This document shows positions 7,601 through 16,703 of a stretch of 64,000 bases of DNA, one piece after another. This DNA comes from Pseudomonas vlassakiae (GTDB lineage Bacteria > Pseudomonadota > Gammaproteobacteria > Pseudomonadales > Pseudomonadaceae). The notes below the pieces were generated by a model, which searched no databases, had not been told where the DNA came from, and saw nothing but the letters and a program-made list of their open reading frames with translations. The stretch spans positions 62,001 to 126,000 of the forward strand of contig NZ_JABWRP020000006.1 in NCBI RefSeq assembly GCF_014269035.2, given 5' to 3'. A program made the position numbers and the translations under genes. Within the stretch, counting starts at the first letter, position 1. Each line of letters begins with the position of its first letter.

Positions 7601-8260
7601 CTATAAAGGCTCGCGGCTGGCGTGGTACAGGCTGACCCGGCGGAATTCGTGCGGTTCGGCCAGGTCTGGCAGGGTCAGGGCTTCCAGCACGCCAAGCTGC
7701 TGGTACAGCGGGTGACTGAAATCACGGACACGTGAGTCGGCCACCAGTGCCTGGCGGCCACGGCCAAGGAAGGCATCGAGCAGCGGCAGGTTGGCGCGGT
7801 CATAGAGCACGTCGGCGACCAGGATCAGGTCGAAGCGGTCGGCTTCGGCGAAGAAATCGCTGCTATAGCCCAGCTCGACATGGTTGAGCATGGCGTTGGC
7901 ACGGCAGGCTTCCAAGGCCAGCGGGTCAAGGTCACAAGCGACCACTTCCAGCGCCCCGGCCCGGGCTGCCGCGATCCCGGCAATGCCGGAGCCGGCACCG
8001 AAGTCCAGCACGCGCTTGCCGGCGACCCACTCGGGGTGCGCCGCCAGGTAGCGGGCCATGGCCAGGCCGCTGGCCCAGCAGAAGCTCCAGTACGGTGGTT
8101 CTTCGAGGATGCGCCGGGTTTCTTCGCTGCTGAAGGCGCGGTCCATGTTCTGATCATCGATCAGCCACAGCTTCAGCGCACACTCAGGCAGATGGCTGAC
8201 GACCAGCCGCGCTTCACCGATCAGGCCGCTGAGGGCCTGTTGCAGGGCAAGCGGCGCCAC
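7601..8260 (-). CDS. Class I SAM-dependent methyltransferase, METTL20/ETF-beta-like
   Basis: This 219-residue protein has the Rossmann SAM-binding motif I VLDFGAGSGIAGIAAARAG, an acidic motif II VVACDLDPLALEA, and motif IV LILVADVLYD. The N-terminal PPYWSFCWASGLAMARYL resembles the nicotinamide N-methyltransferase-like/ETF-beta lysine methyltransferase group, which modifies protein lysines. The actual target is not shown here. The start is GTG at 8260, directly abutting the TAA of the upstream lipoprotein gene (8261-8263), so the two are cotranscribed and probably coupled. Confidence 0.8.
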   Translation of the reverse strand: MAPLALQQALSGLIGEARLVVSHLPECALKLWLIDDQNMDRAFSSEETRRILEEPPYWSFCWASGLAMARYLAAHPEWVAGKRVLDFGAGSGIAGIAAARAGALEVVACDLDPLALEACRANAMLNHVELGYSSDFFAEADRFDLILVADVLYDRANLPLLDAFLGRGRQALVADSRVRDFSHPLYQQLGVLEALTLPDLAEPHEFRRVSLYHASREPL

Positions 8261-8713
8261 TTACGGCATCTTCTCGAAACGCAGCGGGCCGGTGGCCTGG
8301 GTCTGGGCCTGGAGGATCCGCACGGGGGACAGATGCATGATCAACTGGCCGGAACTGCTGGCGCGGCCGCGCAGCTCGACGCGGGCGCCGGCCGGGAAGG
8401 CCTCGGGGTTGAAACGCAGGTGATAGGGCAGGGCCTGGCCGGTGCCGGTCAGGTTGCTGCTGGCCAACAGCTGTTGCGGGCGGTCGCGGTCGTCGATGAC
8501 CAGCAGCGCCAGCTCCACGTCGGCGCCGGCGGGGATTTCCAGCAAGGTGCCGCTCAATTCACGCTGATAGGCCGGCAGCGGCCCAAGCGGTTCGGCGTTT
8601 TTCGCCACCTTGGCCGCTGCTGGTGCGGGGGCTGCTTCAGGCTTGGGGCGGTCACTGCCGCAGGCGGCGAGCAGGGAAGCGCAGCACAGCACGACGAGCG
8701 CACGAAAATGCAT
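8261..8713 (-). CDS. YbaY-like lipoprotein
   Basis: This 150-residue protein has a lipoprotein signal peptide with lipobox LLAAC at Cys18, followed by Gly and Ser, so outer-membrane sorting is expected. After an Ala/Pro-rich linker comes the YbaY/pilotin-like beta domain: [23 protein letters not shown], then [23 protein letters not shown]. Family members are periplasm-facing lipoproteins of unclear role. The gene is divergent from nrdR (106-bp gap) and directly followed by the methyltransferase gene. Confidence 0.8.
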   Translation of the reverse strand: MHFRALVVLCCASLLAACGSDRPKPEAAPAPAAAKVAKNAEPLGPLPAYQRELSGTLLEIPAGADVELALLVIDDRDRPQQLLASSNLTGTGQALPYHLRFNPEAFPAGARVELRGRASSSGQLIMHLSPVRILQAQTQATGPLRFEKMP

Positions 8714-8819
8714 GGGTGGGGTCCTTCACGGGCAGAATTGTATGGATGTTAACCCCTTTGGCTTGTCTTGCCAGTGCAATGCGCTACCATGGCCCTCCCT
8801 TTTTTTGTTGCCTGCCACC

Positions 8820-9284
8820 ATGCACTGTCCCTTTTGCGGTGCCAACGACACCAAGGTCATCGACTCGCGTCTGGTCGCCGAGGGCGAACAGGTGCGCCGC
8901 CGCCGCGAATGCGTCGCCTGCGGCGAGCGCTTCACCACCTTCGAAACCGCCGAGCTGGTGCTGCCCCGGCTGATCAAGCAGGACGGCACGCGCCAGCCTT
9001 TCGATGAAGAGAAGCTGCGTGCCGGCATGCAGCGAGCGCTGGAGAAGCGCCCGGTCAGCATCGAGCGCCTGGAAGCGGCGCTGGCGCATATCAAGAGCCG
9101 CCTGCGCGCCACCGGCGAGCGCGAGGTCAAGTCCCTGGTGGTAGGCGAAATGGTCATGGCCGAGCTGCGCAAGCTCGACGAAGTGGCCTATATCCGCTTT
9201 GCCTCGGTGTACCGGCGCTTCCAGGACCTCGACGAATTCCGCGAAGAAATCGACCGCCTGGCCCGCGAGCCGGCTAAAGAGTGA
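8820..9284 (+). CDS. nrdR: Transcriptional repressor NrdR
   Basis: This 154-residue protein has an N-terminal zinc ribbon ([17 protein letters not shown], then [12 protein letters not shown]) and an ATP-cone domain ([32 protein letters not shown]). NrdR senses ATP/dATP and represses ribonucleotide reductase operons through NrdR boxes. The ATG at 8820 is fixed by the zinc ribbon; the frame runs open upstream without similarity. It leads the rib gene run, overlapping the possible GTG start of ribD by 4 bases. The nrdR-ribD linkage is conserved in gammaproteobacteria. Confidence 0.97.
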   Translation: MHCPFCGANDTKVIDSRLVAEGEQVRRRRECVACGERFTTFETAELVLPRLIKQDGTRQPFDEEKLRAGMQRALEKRPVSIERLEAALAHIKSRLRATGEREVKSLVVGEMVMAELRKLDEVAYIRFASVYRRFQDLDEFREEIDRLAREPAKE

Positions 9285-9286
9285 GC

Positions 9287-10417
9287 ATGCCCAGCCAGAC
9301 CGCGATCCTCGACGCCCATTACATGGCCCGCGCGCTGGAGCTGGCGCGCAAGGGTGTGTACACCACCCACCCCAACCCGCGAGTGGGTTGCGTGATCGTC
9401 CGCGATGGCGAGGTGGTCGGTGAAGGCTGGCACGTGCGTGCCGGCGAGCCGCATGCCGAAGTGCATGCCCTGCGTCAGGCCGGCGAACGGGCCCGTGGCG
9501 CCTGCGCCTACGTGACCCTGGAGCCGTGCAGCCACCATGGCCGCACGCCGCCGTGCGCCGAGGCGCTGGTCAAGGCCGGCGTAGCCCGGGTGGTCGCGGC
9601 CATGCAGGACCCCAATCCGCAAGTCGCAGGGCAAGGCCTGCGGCGCCTGGCAGAAGCCGGCATCATCGTGGCCAGCGGCGTGCTCGAAGCCGAAGCCCGC
9701 GCCCTCAACCCTGGCTTCCTCAAACGCATGGAACACGGCCTGCCATTCGTCCGCGCCAAGCTGGCCATGAGCCTGGATGGCCGCACCGCCATGGCCAGCG
9801 GCGAAAGCCAGTGGATCACCGGGCCGGCTGCCCGCTCGGCAGTGCAGCGCCTGCGCGCCCGTTCCAGCGTGGTGCTGACCAGTGCGGCCAGCGTGCTGGC
9901 CGATAACGCGCGGATGACCGTGCGGGGCAGCGAACTGGGGCTGGACGCCGAAACCACCGCCCTGGCACTGAGCCGCACGCCGTTGCGCGTTTTGGTCGAC
10001 GGCCGGCTGCGTTTGCCGCTGGACGCGCCGTTCTTCCAGGCCGGCCCGGCGCTGGTGGTCACTGCCGTCGCAGATGACGTGCGCTATGCCGCTGCCGGCC
10101 ATGAGCTGCTCAGCCTGCCGGGCGACAATGGCCAGGTAGACTTGCCGGCGCTGCTACAGGCGCTGGCCGCCCGCGGCGTCAATGAGATCCTCCTGGAGGC
10201 CGGTGCCAGCCTGGTCGGCGCCTTTGCCCAGCGGGGCCTGATCGACGAATACCAGCTGTTCGTCGCCGGCACGTTCCTCGGTTCCCAGGCCCGGCCGTTG
10301 CTGGACTGGCCGCTGCAGAAGATGAGCCAGGCACCACGGCTGAAAATCACCGAAATGCGCGCAGTGGGCGATGACTGGCGGGTCACGGCCATCCCTCTGC
10401 CGGCGCCCGGCGTATAA
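9287..10417 (+). CDS. ribD: Bifunctional pyrimidine deaminase/reductase RibD
   Basis: This 376-residue protein has an N-terminal deaminase domain with the zinc motif HAEVHALRQAG and PCSHHGRTPPCAEAL. The C-terminal reductase domain carries FVRAKLAMSLDGRTAMASGES and EILLEAGASLVGAF. It converts the GTP cyclohydrolase II product in two steps to 5-amino-6-ribitylamino-uracil phosphate. The ATG at 9287, with AAAGAG at 9276-9281, is preferred. A GTG at 9281 overlapping the nrdR stop is also possible and adds two residues. Confidence 0.95.
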   Translation: MPSQTAILDAHYMARALELARKGVYTTHPNPRVGCVIVRDGEVVGEGWHVRAGEPHAEVHALRQAGERARGACAYVTLEPCSHHGRTPPCAEALVKAGVARVVAAMQDPNPQVAGQGLRRLAEAGIIVASGVLEAEARALNPGFLKRMEHGLPFVRAKLAMSLDGRTAMASGESQWITGPAARSAVQRLRARSSVVLTSAASVLADNARMTVRGSELGLDAETTALALSRTPLRVLVDGRLRLPLDAPFFQAGPALVVTAVADDVRYAAAGHELLSLPGDNGQVDLPALLQALAARGVNEILLEAGASLVGAFAQRGLIDEYQLFVAGTFLGSQARPLLDWPLQKMSQAPRLKITEMRAVGDDWRVTAIPLPAPGV

Positions 10418-10459
10418 TGCCGGGCTTGCCCCGCGCGACCCGTTTCTGAGGAAGTCCCC

Positions 10460-11125
10460 ATGTTCACCGGCATCATCGAATCCATCGGCACCATCCGCAG
10501 CCTGACCCCCAAGGGCGGTGACGTGCGCGTCTACGTCGAAACCGGCAAGCTCGACCTGGGTGACGTCAAGCTCGGCGACAGCATCGCCGTCAATGGCGTG
10601 TGCCTGACCGCCGTCGAACTGCCGGGCAACGGGTTCTGGGCCGACGTCAGTGTCGAGACCCTCAAGCGCACCGCGTTCATCGACCTCAAGAGCGGCAGCA
10701 AGGTCAACCTGGAAAAAGCCCTGACCCCGACCACCCGCCTGGGCGGCCACCTGGTCAGCGGCCACGTCGACGGCGTCGGCGAAATCATCTCGCGCAGCGA
10801 TAGCGCCCGCGCCATCCAGTTCCGGGTGCGTGCGCCCAGGGAGCTGGCCAAGTACATCGCCCACAAGGGTTCGATCACCGTCGACGGCACCAGCCTGACG
10901 GTCAACGAGGTCAATGGCGCCGAATTCGAGCTGACCATTGTCCCGCACACCCTGTCCGAAACCATCATGGCCGACTACCGAGCAGGGCGTCGGGTCAACC
11001 TTGAGGTCGACTTGCTGGCCCGTTACCTGGAGCGTCTGCTGCTGGGCGACAAGGCTGCCGAACCGAGCAAGGGCAGTGGCATCACCGAAAGCTTCCTGGC
11101 CGCCAACGGCTTCTTGAAATCCTGA
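10460..11125 (+). CDS. ribE: Riboflavin synthase, alpha chain
   Basis: This 221-residue protein has two lumazine-binding repeats, each with its own signature: SIAVNGVCLTAVEL in the first half and SITVDGTSLTVNEV in the second. It begins MFTGIIESIG, the standard family start. It catalyses dismutation of two 6,7-dimethyl-8-ribityllumazine molecules to riboflavin, working with the lumazine synthase encoded downstream at 12327. GAGGAA lies 8 bases before the ATG. The gap to ribD is only 42 bases, so it belongs to the same transcript. Confidence 0.97.
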   Translation: MFTGIIESIGTIRSLTPKGGDVRVYVETGKLDLGDVKLGDSIAVNGVCLTAVELPGNGFWADVSVETLKRTAFIDLKSGSKVNLEKALTPTTRLGGHLVSGHVDGVGEIISRSDSARAIQFRVRAPRELAKYIAHKGSITVDGTSLTVNEVNGAEFELTIVPHTLSETIMADYRAGRRVNLEVDLLARYLERLLLGDKAAEPSKGSGITESFLAANGFLKS

Positions 11126-11143
11126 TTGAGAAGGGGGTGCCGA

Positions 11144-12235
11144 GTGGCGCTCAACAGCATCGAAGAACTGGTCGAAGACATCCGCCAGGGCAAAATGGTC
11201 ATCCTCATGGATGACGAAGACCGCGAGAACGAAGGCGACATCATCATGGCGGCCGAGTGCTGCCTGCCTGAGCACATCAACTTCATGGCCAAGCACGCCC
11301 GCGGCCTGATCTGCATGCCGATGACCCGCGAGCGCTGCGAAACCCTGAAACTGCCGCTGATGGCGCCGCGCAACGGTTCAGGCTTCGGCACCAAGTTCAC
11401 CGTGTCGATCGAAGCCGCCGAAGGCGTCACCACCGGCATCTCCGCTGCTGACCGCGCACGTACCGTGCAGGCGGCCGCTGCCAAGGACGCCAAGGCCGAA
11501 GACATCGTCAGCCCAGGCCACATCTTCCCGCTGATGGCCCAGCCAGGTGGCACCCTGGCCCGCGCCGGCCATACCGAAGCGGCTTGCGACCTGGCGCGCA
11601 TGGCCGGCTTCGAGCCGAGCGGCGTGATCTGCGAAGTGATGAACGACGATGGCACCATGTCGCGTCGCGCCGAACTGGAAGTGTTCGCCGCTGAACACGG
11701 CCTGAAGATCGGCACCATCGCCGACCTGATCCATTACCGCATGATCCACGAACGCACCGTGCAGCGCGTCTCCGAGCAGCCGATCGAGAGCGAGCTGGGC
11801 GAGTTCAACCTGGTCACCTACCGTGACTCGGTGGAAGGCGACGTGCACATGGCCCTGACCCTGGGGAACATCTGCGCCGAAGAGCCGACCCTGGTGCGCG
11901 TGCACAACATGGACCCACTGCGCGACCTGCTGCTGGTCAAGCAGCCTGGCCGCTGGAGCCTGCGCGCGGCCATGGCCGCCGTGGCCGAGGCGGGCAGCGG
12001 CGTGGTGCTGCTGCTGGGCCACCCGCTGGACGGTGACGTGCTGCTGGCGCACATCCGCGAAAGTGCGGGTGATGCACCGACCAAGGCGCCGACTACTTAC
12101 AGCACCGTCGGTGCCGGTTCGCAGATCCTGCGCGACCTTGGCGTGCGCAAGATGCGCCTGATGAGTTCGCCGATGAAGTTCAATGCGATATCCGGATTCG
12201 ATCTGGAAGTTGTAGAATACGTGCCCTCCGAGTGA
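11144..12235 (+). CDS. ribBX: DHBP synthase with degenerate GTP cyclohydrolase II-like domain (RibBX type)
   Basis: This 363-residue protein has a complete N-terminal 3,4-dihydroxy-2-butanone-4-phosphate synthase domain: ILMDDEDRENEGDIIM, then SPGHIFPL and RAGHTEAACDLARMAG. The C-terminal half (from about residue 205) has a GTP cyclohydrolase II-like outline but lacks its zinc cysteines, the RQEGRGIG segment and the TNNPRK motif, all of which are intact in the separate ribA at 15670. This is the hybrid form called RibBX: the first half should make the four-carbon unit, the second is unlikely to be a cyclohydrolase. The GTG at 11144 is chosen from the GAAGGGGG site upstream and the usual start ALNSIEELVEDIRQG. 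It has no riboswitch of its own. Confidence 0.92.
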   Translation: MALNSIEELVEDIRQGKMVILMDDEDRENEGDIIMAAECCLPEHINFMAKHARGLICMPMTRERCETLKLPLMAPRNGSGFGTKFTVSIEAAEGVTTGISAADRARTVQAAAAKDAKAEDIVSPGHIFPLMAQPGGTLARAGHTEAACDLARMAGFEPSGVICEVMNDDGTMSRRAELEVFAAEHGLKIGTIADLIHYRMIHERTVQRVSEQPIESELGEFNLVTYRDSVEGDVHMALTLGNICAEEPTLVRVHNMDPLRDLLLVKQPGRWSLRAAMAAVAEAGSGVVLLLGHPLDGDVLLAHIRESAGDAPTKAPTTYSTVGAGSQILRDLGVRKMRLMSSPMKFNAISGFDLEVVEYVPSE

Positions 12236-12280
12236 CTTGAGGCGGCATTGACGCCCAGAGCTCGAGTCCAGACCCCTGTC

Positions 12281-12302
12281 GAGGCCGCTTGCAAGCGGCC
12301 TC
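12281..12302. repeat. Perfect 22-bp palindrome between ribBX and ribH
   Basis: The arms GAGGCCGCTTG and CAAGCGGCCTC are exact reverse complements. It lies 45 bases after the ribBX stop and 24 bases before the ribH start. No T-run follows, so it is more likely an mRNA processing or stability hairpin, or an attenuator, than a full terminator. The remaining 91-bp gap holds no other visible signal. Confidence 0.75.
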
Positions 12303-12326
12303 GCTCTTGAAGATGAGAATATCGGA

Positions 12327-12803
12327 ATGACCCTGAAGACCATCGAAGGTACCTTCATCGCCCCCAAAGGTCGCTATGCTTTGGTGGTTGGCCGCTTCAA
12401 CAGCTTCGTTGTCGAAAGCCTGGTGAGCGGCGCTGTTGATACCCTGGTACGCCACGGTGTCAGCGAAAGCGACATCACCATCATCCGTGCCCCGGGCGCC
12501 TTCGAAATCCCGCTGGTGGCACAGAAAGTCGCCCAGCAAGGCGAATACGACGCGATCATCGCCCTGGGCGCCGTGATCCGTGGCGGTACCCCGCACTTCG
12601 AATACGTGGCGGGCGAATGCACCAAGGGCCTGGCCCAGGTGTCCATGGAGTTCGGCGTACCGGTGGCCTTCGGCGTTCTGACCGTCGACTCCATCGAACA
12701 AGCCATCGAACGCTCCGGCACCAAGGCTGGCAACAAAGGCGGTGAAGCTGCCCTGTCCGCTCTGGAAATGGTCAGCCTGCTGGCGCAGTTGGAGGCCAAG
12801 TGA
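12327..12803 (+). CDS. ribH: 6,7-dimethyl-8-ribityllumazine synthase
   Basis: This 158-residue protein shows the lumazine synthase core: [17 protein letters not shown], the [15 protein letters not shown] substrate loop, [21 protein letters not shown] with the catalytic His near residue 90, and [21 protein letters not shown]. It condenses the ribitylaminouracil with dihydroxybutanone phosphate in a multimeric, usually 60-mer, cytoplasmic shell. Its stop overlaps the GTG start of nusB. Together with ribD, ribE and ribBX upstream it completes the operon's riboflavin pathway apart from GTP cyclohydrolase II. Confidence 0.97.
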   Translation: MTLKTIEGTFIAPKGRYALVVGRFNSFVVESLVSGAVDTLVRHGVSESDITIIRAPGAFEIPLVAQKVAQQGEYDAIIALGAVIRGGTPHFEYVAGECTKGLAQVSMEFGVPVAFGVLTVDSIEQAIERSGTKAGNKGGEAALSALEMVSLLAQLEAK

Positions 12804-13300
12804 TTAGCGACGAAAGCGATCGTTTCAACCCGCGCGATCCAAAACCTGCGGATGCCGGCAAGCCCTCGAAAAGCGCCAAGCGCCGCGAAGCCCGCAAGCT
12901 CGCGACCCAGGCCCTGTATCAGTGGCACATGGCCCAGCATTCGCTGAACGAGATCGAAGCGCAGTTCCGGGTCGATAACGATTTTACCGATGTCGACGGT
13001 GCCTATTTCCGCGAGATCCTCCACGGGGTCCCGGCGATCAAGGGCGAAATCGACAAGGCGCTGGTGCCATGCATGGCCATCGCCCTGGAAGAGCTCGACC
13101 CGGTCGAGCTGGCAGTGCTGCGCCTGTCCACCTGGGAACTGATCAAGCGCGTCGACGTACCGTACCGCGTGGTGATCAACGAAGGCGTGGAACTGGCCAA
13201 GGTCTTCGGCGCCACCGATGGCCACAAGTTCGTCAACGGTGTGCTGGACAAGCTCGCCCCGGCCCTGCGTGAAGCAGAAGTCAAGGCGAACAAGCGCTGA
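12800..13300 (+). CDS. nusB: Transcription antitermination protein NusB
   Basis: This 166-residue protein is all-helical with the NusB pattern [17 protein letters not shown], then [16 protein letters not shown] and [45 protein letters not shown]. NusB binds boxA RNA with NusE (S10) in antitermination complexes for rRNA operons. The GTG start overlaps the ribH stop by 4 bases and has GGAGG at 12791-12795. The ribH-nusB-thiL-pgpA order is widely conserved in proteobacteria. Confidence 0.96.
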   Translation: MISDESDRFNPRDPKPADAGKPSKSAKRREARKLATQALYQWHMAQHSLNEIEAQFRVDNDFTDVDGAYFREILHGVPAIKGEIDKALVPCMAIALEELDPVELAVLRLSTWELIKRVDVPYRVVINEGVELAKVFGATDGHKFVNGVLDKLAPALREAEVKANKR

Positions 13301-13318
13301 TCCTGGCGCTGCCTGCCC

Positions 13319-14287
13319 ATGGGTGAGTTCGAGCTGATCAACCATTACTTCGCCGCCGCGCCTTGTGCGCAGGGCGGCGAGGGCGTGGCCCTGGGTATCG
13401 GCGACGACTGTGCCCTGCTGGACCTTCCACCCGGTGAACAACTGGCGGTGTCGACCGACACCCTGGTCGCCGGGGTGCATTTCCCTGCTGTCTGCGATCC
13501 GCTGCTGCTTGGCCAGCGCTCGTTGGCTGTGGCGGCCAGTGACCTGGCAGCCATGGGCGCGACCGCGATCGGCTTTACCCTCGCCCTGACCCTGCCTGAT
13601 GTCGGCGCCGACTGGCTGGCGGCCTATGCCGACGGCCTCAGCCGCATGGCCCAGCGTTGCCGCATGAGCCTGATCGGCGGTGACACCACCCGTGGTCCGC
13701 TGAGCATCACCATCACCGTGTTCGGCCGCGTGCCGGCCGGGCAGGCGTTGCGCCGCAACGGCGCACGGCCGGGCGACCTGCTTTGTGTCGGCGGTTTGCT
13801 GGGCAATGCCGCAGGGGCATTGCCGCTGGTACTGGGTGAGCGCGAGGCAGCGGCCGAACTGGGCAAACCACTGCTCGACCACTACTGGTCACCGATGCCT
13901 CAGCTCCACCTTGGCCAACGCTTGCGTGGCCGGGCTACCGCGGCGCTGGATATTTCCGATGGCCTGCTCGCTGACTGTGGGCATATCGCCAAGGCATCCG
14001 GGGTCGCACTCGAGGTGAACCTGGCCCAGGTGCCAGTGTCTGCTGCTCTGGAAGCCTTCCTTGGCCACGATGCGGCTCGGCAGGCAGCGTTGACCGGCGG
14101 CGACGACTACGTACTGGTTTTCACCCTGCCGCCTGCCGCGCTCGCTCCGCTGGCCGACCTCGATCTTGCCGAGGTGCACGTCATCGGCCGCGTACTCGAA
14201 GGCCAGGGTGTGACCCTGCGCGACCCGCAGGGCCAGGACATCACCCCGGTTGAACGGGGCTATCAACACTTTAGGGAGACACCGTGA
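13319..14287 (+). CDS. thiL: Thiamine-monophosphate kinase
   Basis: This 322-residue protein of the PurM/ThiL fold starts MGEFELINHYF and carries GIGDDCALLDLPPGEQLAVSTDTLVAGVHFP, the N-terminal Mg-ATP binding region. Also present are SDLAAMGATAIGFTLALTLP, MSLIGGDTTRGPLSITITVFG and DISDGLLADCGHIA. It phosphorylates thiamine monophosphate to thiamine diphosphate, needed for example by Dxs encoded nearby. The ATG at 13319 follows nusB by 18 bases, and the stop overlaps the GTG of pgpA by 4 bases. Confidence 0.95.
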   Translation: MGEFELINHYFAAAPCAQGGEGVALGIGDDCALLDLPPGEQLAVSTDTLVAGVHFPAVCDPLLLGQRSLAVAASDLAAMGATAIGFTLALTLPDVGADWLAAYADGLSRMAQRCRMSLIGGDTTRGPLSITITVFGRVPAGQALRRNGARPGDLLCVGGLLGNAAGALPLVLGEREAAAELGKPLLDHYWSPMPQLHLGQRLRGRATAALDISDGLLADCGHIAKASGVALEVNLAQVPVSAALEAFLGHDAARQAALTGGDDYVLVFTLPPAALAPLADLDLAEVHVIGRVLEGQGVTLRDPQGQDITPVERGYQHFRETP

Positions 14288-14787
14288 CCGACCACCCCAA
14301 CCAGGTGCCTGCGGAGTTCGTTCCGCCATCGGTCTGGCGCAACCCGTGGCACTTCATCGCTTTCGGCTTCGGCTCCGGCACCCTGCCCAAGGCGCCTGGC
14401 ACCTGGGGCTCGATGGTAGCGATCCCGTTCATCCCGCTGTGGCAGATGCTGCCTGACTGGGGCTACTGGCTGTTGCTGGGCGTGACCATGCTGTTCGGCT
14501 TCTGGCTGTGCGGCAAGGTCGCCAACGACTTGCGTGTGCACGACCATGAAGGCATTGTCTGGGACGAAATGGTCGGCATGTGGATCACCCTGTGGCTGGT
14601 GCCGGAAGGGTGGCAGTGGCTTCTCGCGGGGTTCCTGATGTTCCGCTTCTTCGACATCCTCAAGCCATGGCCGATTCGCTGGATCGATCGCCATGTGCAC
14701 GGGGGTGTCGGGATCATGCTCGACGATATCCTGGCCGGTGTATTTGCCTGGCTGGGCATGCAGATTCTGGTGTGGGCGGTGGGCTGA
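14284..14787 (+). CDS. pgpA: Phosphatidylglycerophosphatase A
   Basis: This 167-residue inner-membrane protein has the PgpA motifs GSGTLPKAPGTWGSMVA near the N-terminus and the acidic metal-binding DHEGIVWDEMVGMWITL in the middle. RFFDILKPWPIRWIDRHVHGGVGIMLDDILAG is near the end, and about four hydrophobic helices are seen. It dephosphorylates phosphatidylglycerol phosphate, the last step of phosphatidylglycerol synthesis. The GTG start overlaps the thiL stop. It is the last gene of the nrdR-rib-nusB-thiL run before a differently themed gene. Confidence 0.95.
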   Translation: MTDHPNQVPAEFVPPSVWRNPWHFIAFGFGSGTLPKAPGTWGSMVAIPFIPLWQMLPDWGYWLLLGVTMLFGFWLCGKVANDLRVHDHEGIVWDEMVGMWITLWLVPEGWQWLLAGFLMFRFFDILKPWPIRWIDRHVHGGVGIMLDDILAGVFAWLGMQILVWAVG

Positions 14788-14803
14788 AGCAGGGAGCGTT
14801 TCG

Positions 14804-15547
14804 ATGGCCATAAGGACTGTGCTGCTGGCAATGATGCTGTGCTTCGCCCCCTGGGCGGTGGCGGCCGATGCATTACCCAAGCAGATTCATCTGGTCAGCG
14901 AAGAGTGGATCGACTACACCAATGCCGATGGCAGCGGTATGGCCTGGGATGTGTTGCGCAAGGTGTTCGAGCCTGCAGGGGTCAAGGTGTTGACCCAGAG
15001 TGCGCCGTACAGCCGTGCGGTTGGCCTGGTCAAACGTGGCGAGGCGGACGCCTGGGTCGGGTCTTACAAGGAAGAAATCGACGACAACCTGTACCCGCGC
15101 TGGCATTTCGACATGGACCACATCTATGCCCTGGGCCTGGCCAGCAAGCCGGTGCCGACCTTGGCCACTGTCGGCCGTTACCGCCTGGCCTGGGTGCGCG
15201 GCTATGACTACGGCAGTTACCTGCCCAACGCGCACAACTTCCGCGAAATCCAGCGCCGCGAAGGCATCCTGCCGATGCTCGAGCACGGGCGGGTGGATTT
15301 CTACATCGATGCGCAGACCGAAGTCGATTATGTGCTCGGGCAGACCTCGCAGCCGGAGCGTTTTCGCAGCACCCATGTGGCCGAACTGCCCTTGTACCTG
15401 GCGTTTGCCAAGACCGAACACGCCAAGGCGTTGCGCGACCTGTTCGATAAACGTATGGCCGAGCTGGTGCACAGCGGCGAGCTGAAGCCGATCTTCGAGC
15501 ACTGGAAGCAACCCTATCCCTTCACTGCGGACAGTAAACCGCAGTAG
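14804..15547 (+). CDS. Periplasmic substrate-binding protein, PBP2 / family 3 type
   Basis: This 247-residue protein has a signal peptide (MAIRTVLLAMMLCFAPWAVAADA). It then shows a type 2 periplasmic-binding fold like amino-acid binding proteins: SEEWIDYTNADGSGMAWDVLRKVFEPAGVKV, LVKRGEADAWVGSYKEE, and a C-terminal YLAFAKTEHAKALRDLFDKRMAELVHSGELKPIF. No permease or ATPase lies nearby, so it is an orphan receptor or a sensor-type protein. The ATG at 14804 has AGGGAG at 14791-14796 and starts the signal peptide. It lies 16 bases after pgpA. Confidence 0.82.
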   Translation: MAIRTVLLAMMLCFAPWAVAADALPKQIHLVSEEWIDYTNADGSGMAWDVLRKVFEPAGVKVLTQSAPYSRAVGLVKRGEADAWVGSYKEEIDDNLYPRWHFDMDHIYALGLASKPVPTLATVGRYRLAWVRGYDYGSYLPNAHNFREIQRREGILPMLEHGRVDFYIDAQTEVDYVLGQTSQPERFRSTHVAELPLYLAFAKTEHAKALRDLFDKRMAELVHSGELKPIFEHWKQPYPFTADSKPQ

Positions 15548-15669
15548 GTCCGTATGACTAAGCATCGAACTTTTCGATCTTAAGCCACGGTATTCAACGA
15601 GCGCACACGCAGCGACCTGCTGATACAATCGGCTCACGAGAAATTTCCTACTTAATCCAGGAGCACAAC

Positions 15670-16287
15670 GTGCCCGTCGTCTTTGTTGCCGCCTCGAAAC
15701 TCCCGACTCCCTTTGCGATCTTCACCATGCATGGCTTCCTCGACGAAGCCACAGGCCGTGAGCACGTCGTGCTCAGCCTGGGTGATATCGCCGACGGCGA
15801 GCCGGTGCTGGGGCGCCTGCACTCCGAGTGCCTGACCGGCGATGCCCTGTTCAGCCAGCGCTGCGACTGCGGTTCGCAGCTGGAAGCCGCGCTGCAGGCG
15901 ATCGCCCGGGAAGGCCGTGGCGTGCTGCTGTACCTGCGTCAGGAAGGCCGCGGCATCGGCCTTCTGAACAAGATCCGTGCCTATGAGCTGCAGGATGGTG
16001 GTGCCGACACCGTCGAGGCCAACGAGCGCCTGGGCTTTGCCGCGGACCAGCGCGACTACGCCATGTGCCTGCCGATGCTGGAGCACCTGGGTGTGAAATC
16101 GCTGCGCCTGATGACCAACAACCCGCGCAAGGTCAAAGCGCTGACCGACATGGGTATCAAGGTCGCCGAGCGCGTGCCGCTGCACACCGGGCACAACCCG
16201 CACAACCGTTACTACCTGGCGACCAAGGCCGGCAAGCTTGGCCACATGCTCGGTAATGAACACCAGGGCGAGGCGCCCCAGGCGTGA
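15670..16287 (+). CDS. ribA: GTP cyclohydrolase II
   Basis: This 205-residue protein has all the catalytic parts of GTP cyclohydrolase II: the zinc triad in [20 protein letters not shown], the active segment [15 protein letters not shown], and the [14 protein letters not shown] motif. It opens the imidazole ring of GTP, the committed step of riboflavin synthesis, and supplies the activity missing from RibBX at 11144. The GTG at 15670 has CAGGAG about 8 bases upstream. Its stop overlaps the next start by 4 bases (GTGA), so it leads a three-gene transcript with the membrane protein and BtuF-like gene. Confidence 0.96.
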   Translation: MPVVFVAASKLPTPFAIFTMHGFLDEATGREHVVLSLGDIADGEPVLGRLHSECLTGDALFSQRCDCGSQLEAALQAIAREGRGVLLYLRQEGRGIGLLNKIRAYELQDGGADTVEANERLGFAADQRDYAMCLPMLEHLGVKSLRLMTNNPRKVKALTDMGIKVAERVPLHTGHNPHNRYYLATKAGKLGHMLGNEHQGEAPQA

Positions 16288-16703
16288 CCCGGAGTGAGGT
16301 CAAGCGGCGCCTGGCGCTGGCCTGGTGGCAATACCTGGCAGTCGGCCTGGTGCCGCTGCCAGTGATGGCCTGGGCCTTTGGCGGTGGTGATGCTTTGATT
16401 CCGGTGCTGGCGATGCCCCTGTTCATCGCCGGCGCCGCAACCATGTTCCTCAGCCTGCCGCGCTTTGGCGCCTACAAGCGGGCACTGATCGCCACCTCCA
16501 AGGTGCTGGGCACGGCTGAAGAGCCGGCCGCCTGGATCGCCCTGGCGCGAGTGCGGCGCATGGCCATGCTGTTCGCCTGCTTCCCGGCCTGGGTTGCTGC
16601 GCTGTCCGTGCTGGTCGGGTTGGAGGCAGTGCCGCAGATTCTTCTGGCGCTGTCGACCGTGGTGCTGCTTTACCTCTACCGTATTCCGCGTCAGCTGGGC
16701 TGA
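16284..16703 (+). CDS. Small inner-membrane protein of unknown function
   Basis: This 139-residue protein has four hydrophobic segments (near residues 14-33, 38-57, 93-112 and 116-133) with short charged loops. It starts [27 protein letters not shown] do not recognise a characterised family; related Pseudomonas genes are sometimes labelled MFS transporter, but the length is far too short for that. It overlaps the ribA stop by 4 bases and the next gene by 1 base. That places it firmly in the ribA-btuF transcript, where a role in vitamin handling is possible but unproven. Confidence 0.7.
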   Translation: MTRSEVKRRLALAWWQYLAVGLVPLPVMAWAFGGGDALIPVLAMPLFIAGAATMFLSLPRFGAYKRALIATSKVLGTAEEPAAWIALARVRRMAMLFACFPAWVAALSVLVGLEAVPQILLALSTVVLLYLYRIPRQLG

